Source of the DNA: CAYTBN01 sp964436045
Lineage (GTDB): Bacteria > Myxococcota_A > UBA796 > UBA9615 > CAYRNR01
DNA length: 64,000 nucleotides
Assembly (NCBI GenBank): GCA_964436045.1
Contig: CAYTBN010000017.1
Coordinates: 1-64,000, forward strand
Reading direction: 5' to 3'
Shown: positions 8,455 through 17,076 of the stretch, one piece after another
Position numbering within the stretch: the stretch's first letter is position 1
How the letters are laid out: each line of letters starts with the position of its first letter
Notes under the pieces: model-generated
The model's database searches: none
Seen by the model: only the letters and a program-made list of their open reading frames with translations
What the model was told of the DNA's origin: nothing
Program-made: the position numbers and the translations under genes

Positions 8455-9370
8455 CGCAGGGCGGACATGACTGTGCCGGCGATCACCGCCAGCGCGACCG
8501 CTCCGAACGCCAGCAACAGGACACCGCAGACGATCGCCGGGACGATCTGTCCCTGGCTGATGGCGCCGACGAACCCCGTGACGAGCCCGGCGAACAGGCC
8601 GCCGAAGAACAGCCCCATGAACGCCAGCGTGCAGCCCAGGTTGCCCGTGCCCGCGGAGCGAAGGGCATCGGGGGTCAGCTGGAAGACCGCGTTCCAGCCC
8701 CGGGCCTGCTTGGCCGGGTGCAGCTGCCGCCACAGGTCGTCGGGGATGTAGACCGAGGCCTTGCAGTAGGCGCAGGTGGTCGTGCGCTGATCGGCGGCAG
8801 TGATCTGGAGGCCGGCCGCGCAGCTGGGACAGCTCATGGCGATGGGCTTGGCCCCCTCACCCGGGGCGACCGCGGCCGCGTCGTCCGGCGCTTCCCCCCC
8901 CCCTCGGTGGCGGCCACGTGGGTCAAGGGGACCTGGCCCTCGCCCAGATCCACGGTGGGCGGTCCGAACCGTGTGGTCGCGCCACAACCCCGGCAGGTCA
9001 GGGATGGCTCTGGCTCCGACCAGGTCGCGTCGCTGGCGGCCAGGGCCTCGCCGCAGGACAGGCACACCGGCGCCTCGCGGATGCGCCGCTGGATGACGAG
9101 CTTTCGCTCGGCGGTGCCGTCCTCGATCTCCTCGTGGCGATCGAGGATCCGCTGTCCGTCGCCGTCCACCAGCGCGCCCACGTTCACCGCACGCAGCGCC
9201 CGCTGCCACAGGCGCGTCGGCACGGTCACGCTGCCCTGGCAATGGGGACACGTGGTCTTGCCCACCAGCCCGTTGACCGGTACCGGCTGCCCGCACTTGC
9301 GGCAGCCGTGCAGGATCGCGTTCACCTCGACAGGGACGAAGGCGGTGACACCCTGGCGGATCTTGCCCAT
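8406..9370 (-). CDS. Triple zinc-ribbon membrane protein (frameshifted)
   Basis: Two overlapping minus frames join into one protein of about 321 residues. The N-terminal part (from ATG 9370) has 'CRKCGQP...TTCPHCQG' and 'CLSCGEA...LTCRGCGA' pairs. The C-terminal part, in the next frame, has a third ribbon 'MSCPSCAAG...TTCAYCKA' followed by two transmembrane helices (about 8490-8620). The break is at a run of ten C on the plus strand (8894-8903); eleven, or eight, would restore the frame. Each CxxC pair should bind zinc structurally; no enzymatic function is evident. If the break is real, the product loses its membrane anchor. The two-helix tail suggests an inner-membrane protein with cytosolic ribbons. 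Confidence 0.7.
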
Positions 9371-9412
9371 GGGGCGGTTCTACCACGGACGGAGGCCTGC
9401 TACCTTGCGTCC

Positions 9413-10993
9413 ATGGCGGAGCTCCCCGGACAGGTGGACGTGGTGGTGGTCGGCGCCGGGATCGCCGGGCTGGTGGCCTCGTCGTTCCTGGCGGAGGCCG
9501 GCCGCCAGACCCTGGTGCTGGAGGCCAACCACCAGGTGGGCGGACTGATGGCCGGGATCCGCCGCCGCGGCTTCACCTTCGACGCAGGCGACCAGTCATT
9601 CGAGGATGCGGGGATGTTGTTCCCGATCCTCGAGCAGCTGGGCATCGACCCCGGGGCGGCACTGCACCGGGCGTCCCATCGTTTTGTGGGGCCTGGATTC
9701 GACTACACACCGACCAGCCTCGAGGCCGCCCAGGCCGGGATCCACGCCGCGGTGCCCGAGGAGGCCGACGGTGTGCGCGCCCTGTTCGACCGGTTTCGGC
9801 GCCTGGAGACCGCCCAGGAGGCGATGCGGGAGGGCATCTACCCGCCTGCCCTACCCCACGACCAGTGGCCCGCCGCGCTGGCCCGCTTCGTCCGCTGGCA
9901 GCTGAGTCACGGGCGGGTGTTCGGCCGCGCGGGTGAGCTGCGCTACGGCGAGGTCGTCGAGGAGCTGATCGGCGACGAAGGCACCCGGCGCATTCTCGGG
10001 CGCGCCGGCTACCGGGACCAGTCGATGCTGATGGCCGCGGGGCTCTGGTACAGCTGGTGCCACGACTACTGGTACCCCCGTGGCGGGATGCAGGTCTTCG
10101 TCGAGAAGCTGGCCGACGTAGCCCGGGAACGGGGGGCAGACATCCGGTTGCGCTGTCCGGTCACGCGGGTGCTGGCCGAGGGCGGCCGGGTGGCCGGGGT
10201 GGGCCTGGCCGACGGGAGGGAGCTGAGGGCAAAGCGGGTGGTGTGGGCCGCCGATGCCAAGACCCTCTACCGGTCGGCCTTGCCCGAGGAGCACCGGGAC
10301 GGGGCGCGGGCGCGACGGGTGCTCGCCGCTCCGCCGTCGGACACCATGGTGGCCCTCTATCTGGGATTGGACATGCCGCCGGACGAGTTGCGGCAGCGGC
10401 TGGGCGCGACCCACCTGTTCCACTTCCACGACGACCACCTGGCGCGGGTGGACGAGCGGCTCGAGGACCCGGACGTGCACGCCGATGTCTGGCTCCAGTG
10501 GAACGCCCCGATCCTGCACGGCGAGGAGTTCGCCCCCGCCGGGCAGAGCGCGGTGGTGTTGCAGGCCTTCAGCGACACGCGCTGGATGAGCCGCTGGGGG
10601 ATGGAGGACGGGGGCCGGCCCCGCTACGACGAACTCAAACAACGGGTCTCGGACCAGCTGCTGGCCGGAGCCGAGCGCTGGATACCGGACCTTTCACGCC
10701 GGGTTCTGTACCGGGATCTGGGATCGCCGCTGGCGGTGGAGCGGTTCACAGGCAACACAGACGGCGCCACCGCCGGCTGGAGCTACGCCCCGGGCGGCAA
10801 ACCCTTCCGCGCTCCCGGCATCGGTCCGGGCACGCCCCTCGCGGGCCTGTGGCAGGGGGGCCAGTGGGCGATCTGGCCCGGCGGTGTGCCCTTTGCCGCG
10901 ATGTCGGGCCGGCTGGCCGCGGAGCTGGCGCTGGACGGCTGGAGCGGCCACCTCTGGCGGCTGCTGAGCGGAAAGGTCAGGGCTCGACGGTGA
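9413..10993 (+). CDS. FAD-dependent oxidoreductase, phytoene desaturase (CrtI)-like
   Basis: A 526-residue flavoprotein. The N-terminal dinucleotide-binding motif 'VVVVGAGIAGLVAS' with 'VLEANHQVGG' (FAD ribose Glu) opens the Rossmann fold. The family's mid-region helices and 'YPRGGMQVFVEKLADVARERG' follow, and the C-terminal FAD segment contains 'GLWQGGQWAIWPGGVP'. CrtI-type enzymes desaturate, isomerise or oxidise carotenoids and other polyprenyls; the substrate here is unknown and no carotenoid genes are adjacent. The ATG at 9413 starts right before the Rossmann strand; the longer upstream frame is a shadow of the zinc-ribbon gene. The gene ends convergent with selD, overlapping by 17 bp. 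A second, shorter relative lies at 42308. Confidence 0.83.
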   Translation: MAELPGQVDVVVVGAGIAGLVASSFLAEAGRQTLVLEANHQVGGLMAGIRRRGFTFDAGDQSFEDAGMLFPILEQLGIDPGAALHRASHRFVGPGFDYTPTSLEAAQAGIHAAVPEEADGVRALFDRFRRLETAQEAMREGIYPPALPHDQWPAALARFVRWQLSHGRVFGRAGELRYGEVVEELIGDEGTRRILGRAGYRDQSMLMAAGLWYSWCHDYWYPRGGMQVFVEKLADVARERGADIRLRCPVTRVLAEGGRVAGVGLADGRELRAKRVVWAADAKTLYRSALPEEHRDGARARRVLAAPPSDTMVALYLGLDMPPDELRQRLGATHLFHFHDDHLARVDERLEDPDVHADVWLQWNAPILHGEEFAPAGQSAVVLQAFSDTRWMSRWGMEDGGRPRYDELKQRVSDQLLAGAERWIPDLSRRVLYRDLGSPLAVERFTGNTDGATAGWSYAPGGKPFRAPGIGPGTPLAGLWQGGQWAIWPGGVPFAAMSGRLAAELALDGWSGHLWRLLSGKVRARR

Positions 10994-12029
10994 CTCGACC
11001 GTCGGTGTGAGCGCCGGTGACCTGGCCGATGACGGCGGCGGCCAGAGAACCCCGGGCGTCCAGGTCCGCGGTCAGATCCTCGAAGACGTCGGCCGGGACG
11101 CCGAGGAGCAATCCCCCCGAGGTCTGGGCGTCGAACAGCAGGGACGCCGTGGGCTCGTCCACTTCGGCATCCATCTCGATCCAGGCGCCGAAGTACTTTC
11201 GGTTGGCCTTCGAGCCGCCGGGAATCAGCCCCGCGGCGGCGGCTGCCATGGCTCCGGACAGCAGGGGCACCGCGTGGGCGAACACCGTGGCGCTGACCCC
11301 ACTGGCGCGGACCATCTCGGCCAGGTGTCCGAGCAGGCCGAAGCCGGTCACGTCGGTACAGGCGCGCAGGCCGTGGGCGACGGCCACCTCGCTGGCGGTC
11401 CGGTTCAGCTCACGCATGGCCTGGAAGGAGGCGTCGATCCAGTCCGCGTCGGCCTTGCCCTGTTTGGTGGCCGTCGCGATCACCCCGGTGCCGATGGGCT
11501 TGGTCAGCACCAACCGATCGCCGGGGTGCAAGGCGCCGTTGGTCATCACCTGACCCGGGTGGACCAGGCCGGTCACCGACAACCCGTACTTGGGCTCGGT
11601 GTCCTTGACCGAATGGCCACCCACCAGCGCCACACCGGCCTCGACCAGGACGTCCAGCCCTCCCGCCAGGATCTGTTGCAACACCTCGATACCCAGCTCC
11701 TCGACCGGGAATCCGACCACGTTCATCGCGGTGACCGGGCGCCCTCCCATGGCGTACACGTCGCTGAGCGAATTGGCAGCCGCCACCTGGCCGAACTCAC
11801 GGGGGTCGTCGACGATCGGCGTGAAGAAGTCCACCGTCTGGACCAGCGCCAGCGTCTCGCTGAGCTGGTACACGCCGGCGTCTTCCGCGCCCTCGGTGCC
11901 AGCCAGCACGCGCGGGTCGGACGGAATCTCCAGCTTGCACAGCGCCCTATCCAGGTCCCCTGGACTCAATTTGGACGCTCACCCGGAGGCCGTGGCCTTG
12001 GTGGTCAGGCGCATCTTCTCGTCGGCCAA
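10977..12029 (-). CDS. selD: Selenide, water dikinase SelD with in-frame UGA (selenocysteine)
   Basis: SelD makes selenophosphate from selenide and ATP, the selenium donor for selenocysteine. The standard open frame starts only at 11969, but the same frame continues upstream through a UGA (11979-11981) to TTG 12029, which has GAGG 7 bp upstream. The resulting 350-residue protein begins MADEKMRLTTKATASG-U-ASKLSPGD, placing Sec at residue 17, the position of the catalytic Cys/Sec of the family. A hairpin directly after the UGA looks like a bacterial SECIS. Downstream family motifs are present: 'TVDFFTPIVDDP', 'ANSLSDVYAMGG', 'GGHSVKD', 'TDVTGFGLLGHL' and 'DAQTSGGLL'. An automatic caller would truncate the protein and remove its active site. 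Confidence 0.93.
11942..11981 (-). promoter_or_regulatory. UGA-Sec codon and bacterial SECIS-like hairpin in selD
   Basis: After the UGA (11981-11979, minus strand) comes a lower 6-bp stem (11978-11973 with 11947-11942, one G-U). An asymmetric internal loop follows (AAATTGAG / TA). The upper 6-bp stem UCCAGG/CCUGGA (11964-11959 with 11955-11950) closes a GGA loop. The apical G residues lie about 20 nt after the UGA, as in E. coli fdhF. This is the expected place for SelB recognition during selenocysteine insertion. Confidence 0.75.
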
Positions 12030-12092
12030 GGGATCACCTCGTTCGTTGTCGGGAATCTAGAGACCCGGCCGCGGCGGGTCAATACGGGACGC

Positions 12093-14006
12093 TCAGATGC
12101 CGAAGATCCAGTTCACCCATAGCTGATACTCGCCCAGCAGGCCGTACAGCGGATCGCCGCCGTTGCTCGCCCCGACCATCAACATCCCCATGTGAGCCCA
12201 GTAGTTCACGCCGTCGGCGGCGGGGTAGTAGGTGAAGTTGCCCAGACCGGCCAGGTCGCCGTTCCCGGTCAGCATCACCGCGACCGCCTCGGGCGGACCG
12301 CTGCCCAGGTAATTCTCGATGGCGGGCCCCACGTCGTCGCACCAGCTCTCCTGGCTGCCATTGCCGCTGCCGGTGACGATGTCGTCGCCGTGGAAGGTGC
12401 CGTCGGCCACGTCGCATGAGATGAACGCCAGCAAGGTGAACGACCCGTTGAGCAGCTCGTCGGGGGCGACGGTGTACAGGTCGTGATAGCCGGATGGGCA
12501 GCTGCCGGAGAACGTGTCGACCAGGCTGGTCAGCTCCAGGGTTTCGTCCGCTGCGTTGGGCCAGTAGCCACCCTGGTAGAAACCGTAGGCGTGGGTCGCG
12601 CCGAAATCGAAGCGGTGATCGCAGACCTCACTCTGGGCCGCGTCGAGGATGGTGACCACCAGCTCGCCGGACACGCTGTTGCCCAGCACGTTGAACGTGT
12701 ACTCGTACTGCTCGTAGGCCGGGGTCGGCAGACCGACGCCGATGGGGATCTCGACGGCCGCCAGCCAGGTGTGGACGCCGTCCTCGAGCCGCAGGACCAG
12801 CTCCTCGACGCCCGTCGCGCCCGGACCCACGTCGATCCGGTACGGCGGGTAACTCGAGGCCGACGAGCCGGGCTGGATCACCCCGTACGAACCGTCTGGA
12901 ACCGGGACGCTGATGACCGGGCTGTCCTGGAGCGTGGCGGTGACCCCGGCGGCCGGGAGATCGCCGTCGTTGCGGACCAGGACGTCCACGCTCCACTGCT
13001 CGCCCACCTCGATCTCGCTGTCGCCGTCCCCGCTGACCTCGCTCGTGGTGACCGTGTCGACCACCAGCGCCGCCGCCGAGCCGAGCGGGACGGTCGCCAG
13101 CTGCCCGGAATCCGGATAGAAGTCGTCGTAGACTGCCCCCACCAGGTTGGTGCCCACGGCCGTACCCATCTCCGTGGCGCCCCCCAGGCCCAGGACCCCC
13201 AGGTCGCCGTTGAAGATGATCGAGTCGATACCCGCGGTGTCGACCGACATGGACGGTGGCGTCGAGATGGGGCTCGCCCAGCCGTTGGTGCTGGACCACA
13301 GCTGCACATCCCCCTGATCCCAGGTCAGCGTGTACGCATCGGTGCCGTTGTCCACGTACACGTCGAGCATCGCGTCCGCGTCGTCGAAGGTGTCGTACGA
13401 CAGCACGCGGAAGGAGACCGCCGAGCCGCTCTGGCGGTACTCGAGGGTGGCCAGGTCGACCACGTAGCCGTTGTTGTCGCCCTGGGGATCCGGCGTGCCG
13501 CTGATGGGGATCCAGGCGGGATCGGTCACCCCGTCACAGTCGTTGTCCAGCCCGTCCCCGGGAATCTCGACCTCGCCCGGATTGGCGGCGGCCTCACCGT
13601 CGTCGCAGTCGCCCAGGCAGATCATCCAGCCATCGCCGTCCGCGTCGACCTCGTCGACGGGGGTGACGCCGTCGCAGTTGTCGTCGAGCCCGTCGCACAG
13701 CTCGGGAGCGCCCGGATAGATGTTGGCGTTGCCGTCGTGGCAGTCGCCGTCGGCGACGGTCCACCCGTCACCGTCGACGTCCTCGGCGCTGGTGTCGTCG
13801 TCCCCGGTGTCGTCGTCCCCGGTGTCGTCGTCCCCGGTGTCGTCGTCCGCCGTGTCGTCGTCCGCCGTGTCGTCGTCGTCCGCGCTGTCGTCGTCGTCCG
13901 CGGAGTCGTCGTCGTCGTATTCCACCGACTCCGGATCCCAGCTCGGGCAGCCGGCAACCAGCAGCCCGGCCAGGGCCGATGCCAGGGTGATGTGGAGGCG
14001 TCCCAT
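12093..14006 (-). CDS. Secreted lipoprotein with Asp-rich linker and MopE repeats
   Basis: A 637-residue predicted lipoprotein. The signal peptide ends in lipobox 'LLVAGC' (Cys20). The lipobox is followed within 12 residues by an Asp/Thr-rich linker (DDDDSADDDD..., then DDDTG units) and two MopE-type repeats ('ELCDGLDDNCDG', 'DGLDNDCDG') with 'DVDGDGW' calcium-loop-like motifs. The remaining ~450 residues look like beta-rich extracellular domains, including a CARDB-like stretch ('SVDVLVRNDGDLPAAGVTATL'); no catalytic motif is seen. The ATG at 14006 is chosen because it starts the signal peptide. The protein is probably displayed on the cell surface or in the periplasm. Function unknown. Confidence 0.78.
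   Translation of the reverse strand: MGRLHITLASALAGLLVAGCPSWDPESVEYDDDDSADDDDSADDDDTADDDTADDDTGDDDTGDDDTGDDDTSAEDVDGDGWTVADGDCHDGNANIYPGAPELCDGLDDNCDGVTPVDEVDADGDGWMICLGDCDDGEAAANPGEVEIPGDGLDNDCDGVTDPAWIPISGTPDPQGDNNGYVVDLATLEYRQSGSAVSFRVLSYDTFDDADAMLDVYVDNGTDAYTLTWDQGDVQLWSSTNGWASPISTPPSMSVDTAGIDSIIFNGDLGVLGLGGATEMGTAVGTNLVGAVYDDFYPDSGQLATVPLGSAAALVVDTVTTSEVSGDGDSEIEVGEQWSVDVLVRNDGDLPAAGVTATLQDSPVISVPVPDGSYGVIQPGSSASSYPPYRIDVGPGATGVEELVLRLEDGVHTWLAAVEIPIGVGLPTPAYEQYEYTFNVLGNSVSGELVVTILDAAQSEVCDHRFDFGATHAYGFYQGGYWPNAADETLELTSLVDTFSGSCPSGYHDLYTVAPDELLNGSFTLLAFISCDVADGTFHGDDIVTGSGNGSQESWCDDVGPAIENYLGSGPPEAVAVMLTGNGDLAGLGNFTYYPAADGVNYWAHMGMLMVGASNGGDPLYGLLGEYQLWVNWIFGI
13792..13919 (-). repeat. 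Asp/Thr-encoding minisatellite (DDDTG/DDDDSA)
   Basis: About eight 12-15 bp units, plus strand 'gtgtcgtcgtccccg' and variants, encode the acidic linker just after the lipobox of the 12093 lipoprotein. Similar tracts occur at 32540, 36352, 45190 and 47375. Confidence 0.75.
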
Positions 14007-14113
14007 CGAGTTCCCGCGTTTCGGCGACAGCATACCATCGGTCCACCCCCCACCCACGGGCAAGGGTGAACACGGGGAAGGCTATCCGGGACCGCGGATG
14101 ACCACGGATGGAC

Positions 14114-15275
14114 TCAGATCTGGCGTTGGGTGGCGCGGTGGGCGCGGCGGTGGCGTTGGACCTCCTCGACGACCTCGCGGACGCTCTTGATCTCTTCGCC
14201 AAGGTTGCCCGCACGCGCGGAGATGTCGTCCAGGGTGCGGTCGGGATCGTCCAGATCGCCGGTCTGCAGGCGCAGCAGGTCGATGTGGATCGTGCGCAGG
14301 GACTGCAGGCTGGCGTTCAAATAGGCCTCGAGCCGCTCCATCATCACCCGTACGTCGGCCAGGCTCGCGGCCTGGCTGCGGAGCTGGTCCAGGGTACGGC
14401 GGTAGACCTCGGCGGTCTCCTCGTCGCCGGTCTCGTCGATGCGGCGCTCGAGGTCGCCGATGCGCTCGTCCAGGTCCGCCAGGTCGGGATCGGCCAGCAT
14501 GCGCTCCAGCCGTTCGCGGCGGGCGGTCAGCTCGCGGGCCTTGGCCACCGTGGCGTCGACGGAGTCCCGGATCGAGTCGCGGCTTCCCCCGGCCGCGCCG
14601 AGCAGTTCGAGCACCTGCTGGGCCTCGTTCTCGATGGCCCGCAGCTGCGGGTCGTCGCCGACCGGAGGCTCCGCTGCCGCCGATACGACGTCGTCCGGCG
14701 TCTCCGTCTCCGGCGGTGGCTCGGCCAGGTCCTCCTCGCCCGATAGCGCCGCCTGGGCCCAGGCGATGGCGCCGCGGCGGCTGCGCTTCCACATCACATC
14801 CCGGAGGATCAGCGCTGCAAAGACCGCGGCGATGATGAACACGGCGGGCCCGCCTCCGGTGTCCGCCGAGAGGATCGCCCCCGAGACCCCGAGCGCGATC
14901 ATCGCGAACAGCACCATCCGCGAGTTGGTCCGATCCCGGCGGACCAGCAGCTTGCGGTGCTGACGGTGGGCATCCGGCGGTGGGATCGCGGCCCACGTTG
15001 CCGATGGCTTGTTCGATGGCGGTGGCCACCTGGCGGCCGACCCCCTCGGCCGTTCGCTGGGCCTTGGAGCCGTCCGGGCCGGGCTCGAAGGCCCTCTCGA
15101 TGGCCGAGCCCACCTTGCCGGCCACCGACTCGACGGCGGCGGCAAAGTGCTCGGCCATCTCCTCGGGGGTCGGGGGACGATCGTGGTGTGGGCGACCGCC
15201 CCGGCGGCGACGGTGATCGCCCCGGGGTCGGGCCCAGGGATCCCAGTCATGGCGGTGTCTACGTCGCCCGGGCAC
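14114..15275 (-). CDS. Membrane-anchored coiled-coil protein (frameshifted)
   Basis: Two minus frames join into one protein of about 386 residues. The N-terminal part (GTG 15275, with GGAGG 5 bp upstream) is basic with 'PPTPEEMAEHFAAAVESVAG' and an amphipathic helix. The C-terminal part, in the next frame, has two transmembrane helices (about 14800-14925) and then ~200 residues of heptad-rich coiled coil ('ERLERMLADPDLADLDERIG', 'VRVMMERLEAYLNASL'). The break lies between about 14960 and 14995; dropping one base of the GGG at 14982-14984 joins the frames cleanly ('GRDPPPDAHRQHRKLL'). The layout, basic tail, 2TM hairpin and long coiled coil, recalls bacterial 2TM/DUF scaffold proteins; function unknown. 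Stop TGA at 14114. Confidence 0.65.
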
Positions 15276-15344
15276 GAGTCCTCCAGCGGACGAATGGTAT
15301 CATCCCGGCCGTCCCGCCGCCGGCGGCGCAGAGGGAGACTGACG

Positions 15345-16265
15345 ATGTACGGTGAGCTGCTGGATCTGGAGGCGCGGCTGCGTGCGAGCGGGCTGGCCGA
15401 CGAGGCGGACGAGGTCCACGAGCTGGTCGAGGAAGCCGAAGCCCTCGAACGGCCCGCGTCATGGCTGCAGCGGATGCGGGGCAAGGTCGGCAACATGGCC
15501 CGTTCCCAGTGGCAGCGGGTGCAGCAGGAGCTGGAGGAGACCCGCGAGGTCTACGGCCTGTTGCGACAGCGGGCCAGCCGGGAGATCGACGAGCTGGATC
15601 CGGTTCAGAAGGAGAAGATCCGGGCGCAGCTGCTGGACCTGTTCAAGGTGGTGCCCGGAGGAGCGCTGGCGGTTGCCAACTTCGTGGCGCCGATCCCGAT
15701 GTCGTCGTGGCTGACGCCGGCACTGCTGATCAACCTCGGCCTGATGCCATCGGCCTGGAAGGAGGCCCATGTCTCCCACCGGTTGCAGCGCTTGATGCAC
15801 AAGCTGGAGGAACGTGGGCAGCTGGACCAGGCACACCAGGTCGAGGAGATCCTCGAGGATATCGTGACGTCCGCCGCCCACCGGGAACGCATGGGCGCCA
15901 TCGCCGTCGACCGCAAGCTGCTCTCCCTGTACGACCGCAACCAGGACGGCACCCTCGACGCCGCCGAGCAGGCCACCCTGCACGCCGCCATGGACCGGGT
16001 GGTCCGTGCCCTGCGTGGCCGCTGGGGCGCGCGGATCTGGTACCTCTACCGGGAGGGTGACGTATGCGGTCCGTTCACCCTGCCCGACATCGACGCCCTG
16101 GGCTGCGGCGAGGACACCCTGCTGTGCCGGGGCGGCACCAAGCGCTGGGTCCCGTTGCGCTGGGTGCTCCAGGAGGTGGAGGACCTGGATCGGGGTGTCA
16201 GTGGAACGTCCGCCGATCACGGGGGGACGGATCCTGCGGGCGCCGACCCCGATCGAAGGGGATGA
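15345..16265 (+). CDS. LETM1-like protein with EF-hand and GYF_2-type C-terminus
   Basis: A 306-residue protein. A helical N-terminus (1-90) leads into a hydrophobic segment around 'VVPGGALAVANFVAPIPM' and 'TPALLINLGLMPSAWKEAH', resembling the LETM1 signature (ion exchanger/scaffold family). Residues about 195-206 form a textbook EF-hand loop, 'DRNQDGTLDAAE', with every ligand position filled. The last third has a GYF_2-like fold signature ('WYLYREGDVCGPFTLPDIDA' ... 'GGTKRWVPLRWV'). Mitochondrial LETM1 also combines this core with an EF-hand. The ATG at 15345 is preceded by GAGGGAG. Its 3' end overlaps the convergent rhomboid gene by 68 bp. The EF-hand is certain; the LETM1 link is by pattern only. 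Confidence 0.65.
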   Translation: MYGELLDLEARLRASGLADEADEVHELVEEAEALERPASWLQRMRGKVGNMARSQWQRVQQELEETREVYGLLRQRASREIDELDPVQKEKIRAQLLDLFKVVPGGALAVANFVAPIPMSSWLTPALLINLGLMPSAWKEAHVSHRLQRLMHKLEERGQLDQAHQVEEILEDIVTSAAHRERMGAIAVDRKLLSLYDRNQDGTLDAAEQATLHAAMDRVVRALRGRWGARIWYLYREGDVCGPFTLPDIDALGCGEDTLLCRGGTKRWVPLRWVLQEVEDLDRGVSGTSADHGGTDPAGADPDRRG

Positions 16266-16959
16266 TCACACCCGGATTGGACCCCGCCGTTCGCAGGGGT
16301 CGCGGGCGAGAACGCAGGCGCAGCAGGTAGCCGACCGCTCCACCCACCATAAAACCGCCGATGTGGGCCCACCAGGCCACCCCTCCCCCGCCGGCCGATG
16401 CCAGGGCGCCGGCGCCCGACAAGAACTGCATCGCGAACCAGAACCCGAGGAACAGCACCGCCGGGACGTGGATGAGGCGGACGAAGATGAACAGCCAGAC
16501 CAGGGTCAGCACCCGGGCGCCGGGATAGACGATGGCGTAGGCCCCGAGGACGCCGGCGATGGCCCCGGACGCGCCGATGGTCGGGATCGTCGAGGCGGGC
16601 TGGACCGCCACCTGCAGGAACGCGGCGCCGATCCCGGCCGCCAGGTAGAACAGCACGAACAACGGCTTGCCCAGCCGGTCCTCCACGTTGTCCCCGAAGA
16701 TGTACAGGAACCACATGTTGCCGATCAGATGCATCCAGCCGCCGTGGAGGAACATCGACGAGATCAGCGTGTACGACCGCCCCACGGGCTGGGCCAGCAG
16801 CTCGGCGGGAACGACGCCGAAGGCCCCGAAGACCCCGTGCAGGGCCTCGTCACCGATCACGACCTCGAAGAGGAAGACGACCCCGTTGATCGCAATCAGC
16901 GTCCAGGTCACCAGCGGGGTCGATCGGGTCGGGTTCTCGTCTCGCAGGGGCAGGAACAT
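16198..16959 (-). CDS. Rhomboid-family intramembrane serine protease
   Basis: A 253-residue polytopic membrane protease that cleaves transmembrane helices. Visible family features are 'FLHGGWMHLIGNMWFLYIFG', catalytic Ser131 in 'GASGAIAGVLGAY', and catalytic His199 in 'WWAHIGGFMVG'. Six hydrophobic segments fit the core fold, and the C-terminal ~40 residues are a basic cytosolic tail. The ATG at 16959 is the start; the frame upstream shadows the Na/Pi gene promoter region. A sigma70-like promoter lies 19-46 bp upstream. The gene could process tail-anchored or MYXO-CTERM-type substrates encoded nearby, but nothing here shows that. Confidence 0.9.
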   Translation of the reverse strand: MFLPLRDENPTRSTPLVTWTLIAINGVVFLFEVVIGDEALHGVFGAFGVVPAELLAQPVGRSYTLISSMFLHGGWMHLIGNMWFLYIFGDNVEDRLGKPLFVLFYLAAGIGAAFLQVAVQPASTIPTIGASGAIAGVLGAYAIVYPGARVLTLVWLFIFVRLIHVPAVLFLGFWFAMQFLSGAGALASAGGGGVAWWAHIGGFMVGGAVGYLLRLRSRPRPLRTAGSNPGVIIPFDRGRRPQDPSPRDRRTFH

Positions 16960-16977
16960 GGTGTTTCTCTGCCCCAG

Positions 16978-17005
16978 ACCATAGCCACGGCATGCCCGAA
17001 GGCAA
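16978..17005 (-). promoter_or_regulatory. Possible sigma70 promoter of the rhomboid gene
   Basis: On the minus strand TTGCCT (17005-17000) and TATGGT (16983-16978) are separated by 16 bp, about 19 bp upstream of the rhomboid ATG. Pattern match only. Confidence 0.35.
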
Positions 17006-17076
17006 CTGTCTTCTCGGCGCTTCCAGCCGGTACGTGACATCGCGGCACGCGGCTGATACAAGGCCATCGTCGGCGC

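Noticed and set aside
13792..13919. CRISPR-like array in the Asp-encoding tracts
   Set aside because: Units of 12-15 bp are contiguous, without unique spacers, and keep the reading frame; they are coding minisatellites.
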